The notes beneath the pieces were generated by a model. It saw only the letters and a program-made list of their open reading frames with translations. It did no database searches and was not told where the DNA came from. Made by a program: the position numbers and the translations under genes. Source: Epiperipatus broadwayi (lineage: Eukaryota; Onychophora; Udeonychophora; Euonychophora; Peripatidae). From it: a stretch of 64,000 nucleotides of DNA. The stretch spans positions 1,242,001 to 1,306,000 of the forward strand of contig JAQFVV010000230.1 in NCBI GenBank assembly GCA_028023455.1. The letters are read 5' to 3'. Shown piece after piece: positions 55,836-64,000 of this stretch. The stretch's first letter is position 1. Every line of letters begins with the position of its first letter.

Positions 55836-58800
55836 CTGCAGAAAGAAATTTACTGTTAACTGAAAAGAAACCTTTTGATTATTTCTCTTGGAGGCTTTAA
55901 AAGAACTGAGCAAGGCAAAATCTTAATGTCCATTCTATATGTTCTTGTTGCTGCAGCTGTTATAACTATGTGATTATTTATGTAGTGTATGAACATGGAT
56001 GGAATGCTTACCAACATGCATTAACCAGCATGGTGATCGTTTTATCTGAGTTTAAAAAATATTGTGATCTTTCTTTTCAGTTGTTTGATAACTCTTAACT
56101 GAAATATTAATTGAGTTATCTTGAAGGCAGAATGAACTAATTTTTTTTCTTTAATATTTACAATCATGACTGACAAAAATAAATTATGGCTTTTATTCTT
56201 AGGAAGCTGTAAAGTCACAGATAAGGCAGTTGTTGTTGGCCAAAGGAGGATGGTGCTAAGAATCTGATTGTGAACCAGGCTGCGATTTGATGATGACCTT
56301 TTATTTAGTTATTTACAACTGTAGATGACTTTCAAGTGAAGAAATATTGCAAGAATCAGAAGAAGAACTGTCTTATATTAAATGGGATATTATTGGACTT
56401 TGTGAAGTTAGAAGGAAAAGTGAAAAGACAATTGATTCAAAAAATAGATATATACTATACTACAAAGGAACAAACTTTGGAAGTACAAGTGGAGTAGGAT
56501 TCATTATAAATAAAAAGGTAAGAATAATGTTGTGGAGATTGATCATGTATCAAACATAGTGTCAATATTAGTTATTCAACATAATACCAGATATCAAATA
56601 GCAGATAATTCAGATTTCTGCCCCAACAAGTTCTTATTGTGATGAAAAAGTAAAGAAATTTTTATATAGAAGTACAAAAAGCTATTAATCAAACCAAACA
56701 ATGTTTTAAAATTGTCATAGGAGACTTTAATTGAAAAATGAAAGTGCTGTAGATAAATTTGGTTAAGATGATAGAAATAAGAGAGGACATAGACTTGTGG
56801 AGTTTGCAGAAAAAAAGAAACTTTATATTATGAATTCCTTTTTTTTTTTTTTTGAGAAAAATGTTAAATGCAAATGGACATGAAAACATGGAAATGAAAG
56901 TACAATAGAATTGGACTATATTTTGACTAACAGAAAATATGTATTTTAAGATTGTAATGTTCTTAATAAATTCAACACCAGAAGTAATACAAAACTAGAG
57001 AGAAAAAAATTATTCAGAAAAACAATATTTATAGTTGATATTCATAATCTTCAAAAACATTCCAATGAATTTAAATTAGAACTAGGAAATCCTTTTCAAA
57101 TATTAACAGATTTTGAACATGATTTAGATTTGAATGAATTCAATAGGAAGGCAGCTAATACATTTTTAAAAATTACAACAAAGGTAGGTAGTACAAAAAA
57201 GCAACAATTGACCAGTAAAATTTTTTCTGAGACAAGACAATTTATGAAGAAAAAAAAAGATATGAAAATATATAAAAATGCATTAAGAAGAATTGAATAT
57301 CTCACATTTTGCAAAGTGGAATGAAAAAGAGTTGATAGTGATATAAGAAAGTATATAAGAAAGTATAATTGTGAACTAGCAAGAAAAGTTATAAAAGAAA
57401 ATAATAGTCTCAAGAGTGCAAAACAAATTTTGGTATTGCTAGGAAACATCATGAAATGTGTAGAAGAATTCTATCAAGAATTATATAGCAATAAAGAACA
57501 AAGAAAAGTACATCCTACAACTACTATATCTTCTGAATTGCCTAGAATTTTAAATGAAGTAAGACATGCAATTAAATTTATGAAGAAGGGAAAAATTCAG
57601 ATAAAGATGAAATTATAATCAGTATCTTAAAACAAGCATGTGAAGAAATATAATTTATTTTAGCAAATTTATACACCCAATGTTTAAATAATAAAGATGT
57701 ACCAGATGATTAGAAGAAGGCAGTATTAATATTTAAGAAAAGTGATAAAGAAGATGTTAGAAATTACAGACCTGTCAGTTCTATACAAAAATTTTACCAA
57801 AATAATTACTTGTCTACAGCAAACTTTAAATTTTAACCATCCAAAAGAACAAGCTGGATTTTAAAGCAGTTTCAATACAGTGGACCTCATCCAAGTATTG
57901 AGAGAAGTTATAGAAAGGACTAATGAATATGAATTGCTATTCTGCTTTGGATTTGTAGCATATGAAAAGGCATTTGATTCTATAAGCATTTCTTTAGTAT
58001 TAAAGTATTAGATCATCAAGGTATAACCTCAGGATATTGTCATATTCTAAAGAATAATTATAAAAGTGCAACAGCAACAATTAGATTACATAATGATACT
58101 ATGAAGATTAATATTGAGAAGGATGTATAACAAAGTGATTCCATATCTCCAAACTTTTTACAGCAGTTTTGCAAAAAATATTTTGCAGATTAAAATGGGA
58201 AACTAAGGGAATAAAAGTAAACGGAGATTATCTAAATCATTTAGCTTTTGCAGATGATGTAGTTGTTTTTGTAAATAATGCTTTAGAGCTTCAAGAAAGG
58301 CTACAAGAGTTATCAGATGAAAATAAAAAAGTAGGATTAAAAATAATAAAAGATAAAAATAAAAATTAATAATGATGAGTTGGAAGAAATTAACAATTAC
58401 AAATACTTTGGTCAAATTATTACTATAGAGAGAAACATATTAGATGAAATTAATCATAGAATTAAAGTTAGTTGGAGTGCTTTTGGTAGAAGTAATGTGT
58501 TTGAAAAGAAAGATTTTTAATTAAATGTATTTTACCAGTTTTTACTTAAAGATCTGATACTTGGATGCTTAACAGAAGAGCAATATAGAGACTTCAGACC
58601 ACTCAACAAAATATGGAAAGATGCATGTTAGGAATAAATAACAAGGAGAGATCAAAAATGAAATACATGGGTGAGAAAACAAACAAGTGTTATTGACATC
58701 ATTGAAAAAATTAAGAGACTGAAGTAGACTTGGGCTGGACATATTGTTAAAAGAGATGATAAGAGATGGACAGTTGAAATCTTAATCTGGATTCCAAGAG

Positions 58801-58930
58801 ATTGTAAAAGACTCAGAAAGAGACCACATGTGAGATTGATGGATAAAATAAGGAAGTGTGCTGGAATGATGTGGAAAAGAGAGGTTGGAGATTGGAAAAG
58901 AGGGATTGAACTTGGAAAGATCTTAGTGAA
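55836..58930 (+). mobile_element. RTE retrotransposon, near full length, heavily decayed
   Basis: It begins GGCTGCAGAAAGAAA at the same base as the 44.9-48.2 kb copy. 5' UTR about 55836-56300. Endonuclease remnants at 56340-57000: ELSYIKWDIIGLCEVRRK, then GVGFIINKK, then a broken GDFN; the DHRLV segment is deleted near 56985. Linker at 57130-57620, with a stretch lost near 57430. RT remnants at 57740-58370, including a FADDVVVF motif C (58247-58270). C-terminal part to 58930, ending before the ATG-repeat tail. Many stops and indels mark it as much older than the 53.9-kb copy. Confidence 0.88.
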
Positions 58931-58934
58931 TACC

Positions 58935-59500
58935 CACTCATAAATAGTATCAAATAAAATGAAACATTGCTTGATCTTAATGAGAAACATACAGAAAATT
59001 TGGGCCTTCTGGTAGAAAGCTACCAAACTATATGATAATTAAAGTGTTAAGTGGATCTTAGTAGATAACATAAAGAAAAACATTAAACTGAGCTTTATTT
59101 TATTGACTTCAAACCCTGGATAGAAACATAGCAATTAAAATAGAATATTGGGTAGACCCTGATAAGTAGCTACTTGTGGTGGAAACTTCTAAACTAAAGT
59201 TGAACAAATTTTCAATATAAGAGTTAATGTAAAAGCAAATTAACGAACCCAAGTAGGTGAATATAAAAAATTTATTCATAATTATCAATAAAAATATTTT
59301 CTTATGTTATTGATTTCATATCTGCCCTCTAAATACAACAGAAACTAAATATCATGACATTACTGATGAATTATTTTGCAATTATTTTTTTTCGGAAGAT
59401 GAAACCACAGTCATTATTAAAGAATGCTCATCAGCCAACAATCTATCAGTATGATCCAGTCACTTTTATATCTTTAGTAATAAAGTTACTAATAAGAAGA
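58935..59500. other. No gene recognised
   Basis: AT-rich sequence between the RTE copy and the F1 element. Confidence 0.4.
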
Positions 59501-60030
59501 TAATCACCTGATCCCAATTCCTATGCTTACACAAGCTGTTAAAATAGCATCAAACTCTCCACACAGTAATGCCACTCAGTGCAAGCCTTGGTAATCAATG
59601 GATGCAAAAAGTTTTGTGCATAAAAAATCCCTATCTAGTGCCTACTCATACCATATACCCAGACTAGTTTCTAGCTTGTGACTTTCATCAATGAGAAACC
59701 TTGGATCTAAAAGCACTGCACCAGCTGCCATTTTTACCTAGTTAGTTAACTATAAAGGTATGAGCCAAGATGAAATAATGTTTTCAAGCTTATAGCTTTA
59801 TAGTTAACTAAATAGGTAAAAGTGGGTGCTGGAGGGTTGCATTAGATTCTAAGATCTAAGTGCAGTGCTCTCAGATCCAAGGCTCCTCACTGATGAAAGC
59901 CACAAGCTACAAACTAGACTGGAAATATTGGATGAGTTGGCACTAAATAGAAATTTTATGCACAAGCCTTCTAGCATCCATTGATTACTGAGGCTTGCAC
60001 TGGGTGGCACTACTGTATGGAGAGTTTGCT
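59501..60030. mobile_element. F1 foldback retroposon, near full length, two decayed hammerheads
   Basis: Two halves of about 200 bp are inverted copies (59525-59740 against 59820-60028). The order matches 16.73-17.21 kb. The minus-strand hammerhead (59685-59691) reads TTGATGA for CTGATGA. The plus-strand one keeps CTGATGA (59890-59896) but has CAAAC for GAAAC (59910-59914). Both should therefore be inactive. The outer terminus on the right is truncated. Confidence 0.75.
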
Positions 60031-60125
60031 ACAATCTTAAGGTGTTAATAATCTATTTTTGTATCAATTATTTATTGTCATATTATTCATTTTATTTAAA
60101 CTATACATAACCTAAACAACAATTG

Positions 60126-60815
<690 letters not shown>

Positions 60816-60816
60816 A

Positions 60817-62052
60817 TCATCATTATTTTATTGATAAACTGCAGTATGAAGGTCTCCAAATTTAATCTAGTTTCTCCAATCTTTAACTCTTTTCTCCATA
60901 TTATTTCTCTTTTTAGGTTTTTACAATCTTTTAGGATACAGTTTAAGACTTCAACTGTCCATCTATCATCTCTTCAAGTAATATGTCCATCCCATCTCTA
61001 CATCAGTCTTTTAATTTTTTCAATGATGTTAATAATACCTGTTTATTATCTTACCCATGCATTTTGTTTCCAATCTATTCTTATTGCTTGTAACAGATAT
61101 GTCTCCATACTTTGCTGAAAGATCTGAAGTCTGTATATTACTCTTTTGTTAAGGGTCCAAATCTCAGATTCATAAGTAAGAATTGACAAAATACATTTAG
61201 TGACAAAATACATTTAGTAACAACTCTTATTTTCAAACATATTTCCTTTTAATATTATTTCTACCCAAAGCACTTTATCCAAGTTTAATTCTATTATTAA
61301 TTTCATCCAGTATAATTCCATGTAATAATAATCTGACTGAGATATTTGTAATTATTAATTTCATTTAATTCACTATTATCAATTTTATTTTATTTTTTTG
61401 AGAAGATCTACTGAACATTTCTTTATAGAGTTTTTAGCATTTACCCTTAATCTTGCTCTCATCTGATCATTCTTGCAGCATTTTCTGAAGCTCTAGCGCA
61501 TTATTTGCAAAGACAACCACATCATCTGCAAAATCTAGACTGATTTTAAAAAATCTCCACTTTTACTCCCTTAGATTCCCATTTAATTAATACTATTTGC
61601 TAAACTGCTATAAGACATTTCAGAGATATATTTTTTCTTAATCTTTTTAGTATCATTGTGTAATCTAATTGTTGCTGCTGCATTTTGATAAATATTCTTC
61701 AGAATATGACAGTATCCTGGATCTAAAACAGGAAAAACTCTCTATACATATTGCCTGTTTTAATAACAGTTAAGAGCAAGCCATATGAAATGGTGATTAT
61801 GTGATGTTTATCCTGGATCTACATGATCATCCAATGCTCCAATCTCTGTAGAAATGCTTGTAGAATCAAATCCCTTTTTATAATTTACAAATCCAAAACA
61901 TAATAGCAACTCATATTCACTGGTCCTTTCTATAACTTTTCTCAATACTTGGATATGATGCGGTATATTAAACTACTTTTAAATCCAGCTTGTTCTTTTA
62001 GTTGATTAAAATTAAAAAATTGCTGTAAATGAGTTGTAATTATCTTTTTTTT
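60817..62052 (-). mobile_element. RTE retrotransposon, 5'-truncated, with nested F1
   Basis: From the ATCATCATT tail (60817) through CTGCAGTATGAAGGTCTCCA, the C-terminal segment, the complement of FADDVV (61515-61535), the AFDS segment near 61860 and the GFK-SG segment near 61990, ending abruptly at about 62052 within the RT. The F1 derivative at 61725-61808 interrupts it. Frameshifts are numerous. Confidence 0.85.
61725..61808. mobile_element. Minimal 84-bp F1 derivative with perfect 12-bp TSD
   Basis: TATCCTGGATCT lies on both sides (61713-61724 and 61809-61820) and is single-copy in the other RTE elements, so both borders are exact. The element consists of AAAACAGGAAAAACTCTC, a short centre with CCTGTTTTAATAACAG, and AATGGTGATTATGTGATGTT. 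It has lost the hammerhead and the long arms yet was inserted precisely, which defines the minimal mobile ends. Confidence 0.9.
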
Positions 62053-62054
62053 AT

Positions 62055-63355
62055 TTTATGTAAACGCACATTTATTATTGTACAGTTTTGAATTTTAAAA
62101 TCTATTAGCTTTCATGAGCTAGTAGAGGGAGCTTAGATGCACTCCTTTATAATATTATTGATTGTATTGCCAGGTAGAATGAATATACAATATAAGATTT
62201 CCTAACAGAGAGTTTTATGGTGAACTTATACAAAGTTTTTTACTGGAGAGGCAGATCTCATTTGTGTTTAAAGATTATCTAAAAGACATTTTAAAGAAAT
62301 GTGATGTCAATTGTTTTCAATAGAAAGACATGACAGAAATTGAGTTCATTGGAGATCTATAATTAGGCATGATGTTGAACATTTCAGAAAGGAAAATTTT
62401 TGCAAAAGTTAAAAGTCATGATATTTAATAGACAAAATAATGGGTTCGCATGTTCTGCAAGTGGATGTATTGTGGTTTACAGATTGGATATAGAATTATT
62501 ACAGAATTCATTGTATTGTTGTAGTTGTTGTTGTTAATGCCTTGGAGTTGGAATGATCATATTAACTGTTTGTCTTTGGTTATTGCTACTAATGAATTCT
62601 GTAGTGTGTTAAATCACATTATTGGTTATATAATGAGATATTTTATTTTGTGTCTGGAAAAATCGAGAGTATTCATTTATAATTATTGGTTATGTTATAT
62701 GTAGAGGTATCCTAGAGAAGTCTGAACTACTCAATATTTTTTAATATTTAATACACACTGCTGGATAGATAGATTTTTATTATACAAAGTAGCTCATGGA
62801 GTCCTGGAAGTTAGATATTCATTATTTAGCAATTTTTAAAAAAAAATCGTCATAAAGAATCATAAAGCAAGTTGCTCAGGAGGTCATAGGGCATTCAAAT
62901 GATAGGATCTGTATATAAGTTTATTTCAACTGATCTAAAAGAGAGATTACTATTATTTTGCTTTATTCAAAAGTTGATTCAGCCTCAATTTATGACTTTG
63001 TAAGCTTTACTACTGTGGCAAACAGTAGAGGGCGTTGTAATTTCTATTTATTATAATAGTTATTGGTGCCAATTTATATACATAAGCACACACAGGTTTA
63101 AATCAGATTTACAATTATTTTTTTAGTTGCCAGCTTGATCTAAACTCAGATACGATGTTGGTCAGCAATTTGGTATCCTTTAACTAAAAGGTAAAACAAA
63201 AATGGAAAACAGGTCAAATCTTTTCGAAATGGTACTTGGTAGATCTGACAATATAATGAGTGTTTTGCCTTTCATTTACTCTAGATAAAGACTGGTATGA
63301 TAAGTAATAGTCCATTTATTTGGTCTGCTCTTAATCTATATTCGAATTAATTAGG
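62055..63355. other. No gene recognised
   Basis: AT-rich; AGCTCATGGAGTCCTGGAAG near 62790 and its surroundings are unclassified. No domain in any frame. Confidence 0.35.
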
Positions 63356-63360
63356 TAGAA

Positions 63361-63450
63361 CTTAAGAGGTCAGCGACAGCTGCTTTAAAAGCAGTTGTCC
63401 CGGGTTAGCGGGTTCGCATCCCGGCTGATGCTATGACACACGAGAAGAAA
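63361..63450 (+). mobile_element. tRNA-derived SINE, plus strand
   Basis: AAGAGGTCAGCGACAGCTGC, then TTTAAAAGCAG, then a consensus B-box GCGGGTTCGCATCCCGG, then CTGATGCTATGACA and an A-rich tail (AAGAAAAAAAC). Same family as 17.92 and 24.86 kb. The inner stem GCTGCTTTAAAAGCAG is well formed. Confidence 0.78.
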
Positions 63451-63479
63451 AAAACTTAAATTTTTTTTTTCTATTATAT

Positions 63480-64000
63480 TTTTTTTTGTAGGTAGTCACC
63501 ATAACCAACCTGGCTAATTACTCAATACTGATCCCCTTTTAATGGTAATCTAGTTATTCTTAAGTAGATAGTAAAACAAGGATGGGAAAATACTCAAGCC
63601 CTCACCACCCGGCAATTGGCAAGCCTGGGGAATATTATAATGCCGTCACCTTTACTACTACTCCACAGGTGACTTTTGGAAATGGCTTTACCCTGCAGTA
63701 AGTTAGTTAAAGGCCGTTTGTCTTACTTTTACGTTCACGCAAACGTAATATACAGAATGAGAAGTATGTATGATGAAATATGCTCTCATAAAATATCAAA
63801 TAAATATAGTGAGATTTTAAATTTTTAAAATACAAAGCTTAAAAGCTCTTCAAATATATTTACACCGGTTGGAGTAGATTAAGAAGCCCGATATTATTTG
63901 CAGCTGTCCTTTTTTTCGTCTAATCCCCTTGCTTAGTTTTTACCCCAATTAGTCTTTTTTTGTTTTGTTATTCAACTGGAGGTTAACACGGTTGAAAGCT
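63480..64000. other. Dispersed-repeat text, no gene
   Basis: About 63500-63650 resembles 39795-39920 (ACTCAATACTGAT, AAACAAGGATGGGAAAATAC, CTCACCACCCGGCAA, AATATTATAATGCCGTC). The unit is tRNA-poor and non-coding, possibly a terminal repeat of an unidentified element. The rest of the window end shows nothing else. Confidence 0.4.

Noticed and set aside
63361-63450. Possible functional tRNA gene
   Set aside because: Consensus B-box only; no acceptor stem, and two other copies with A-rich tails show it is a SINE.

Overview
The window is AT-rich (by eye roughly 70% A+T) animal-type nuclear DNA. There are no bacterial-style operons, no rRNA genes, no CRISPR array, and I cannot name any host protein gene. 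It is repeat-dominated intergenic or intronic sequence of a metazoan. RTE and other non-LTR retrotransposons, Penelope-like elements (PLEs) with GIY-YIG endonucleases, hAT and mariner relics, tRNA-derived SINEs and long pure microsatellites together suggest an invertebrate. I cannot separate mollusc, chelicerate, cnidarian or other lineages from sequence alone.

Layout. 0-10 kb: degraded LINE pieces, foldback (inverted-repeat) elements, an endonuclease relic of a non-LTR element (7.84-8.56 kb) and two 3' ends of an RTE family. 10-21 kb: mostly featureless AT-rich DNA with two families of foldback elements (called F1 and F2 here), a mariner relic (15.1 kb) and a tRNA-SINE (17.9 kb). 21.3-23.4 kb: an antisense LINE with RT and C-terminal zinc-knuckle remnants. 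24-36 kb: SINE, hAT and LINE fragments, a less AT-rich segment of unknown nature (27.5-28.8 kb), and more F1/F2 copies. 36.7 kb: a PLE endonuclease tail. 38-44 kb: F2 copy, a palindrome, an RTE tail, and large TCTA and ATT microsatellites. 44.9-48.2 kb: a full-length but dead RTE element that landed inside a (TA)n microsatellite. 49.2-50.2 kb: a PLE GIY-YIG fragment bracketed by 182-bp inverted repeats. 51-62 kb: a giant TTC/ATT microsatellite, a mariner relic, a 265-bp palindrome, three more RTE copies, F1 copies and a fresh 165-bp tandem duplication. 63.4 kb: a third tRNA-SINE.

The most interesting signal is RNA rather than protein. Several unrelated repeat families carry type I hammerhead ribozyme cores: CTGATGA, a stem II hairpin, GAAA, a tiny stem III and a NUH site, enclosed by a two-part stem I. 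At least eight copies keep both core strands intact (F1 at 10.25, 16.9, 17.06, 34.74 kb; F2 at 18.7, 20.36, 32.2, 38.27 kb), and F1 copies show paired (compensatory) changes in stem I and stem II. A variant with core CTGAAGA plus an extra A recurs in the PLE-associated inverted repeats and in the 53-kb palindrome with different but still complementary stems. F1 copies have 12-14 bp target-site duplications, which points to retroposition. A consistent reading is a community of small hammerhead-bearing retroposons, plausibly mobilised by Penelope-like machinery whose remains are also present. The mobilisation step is inference.
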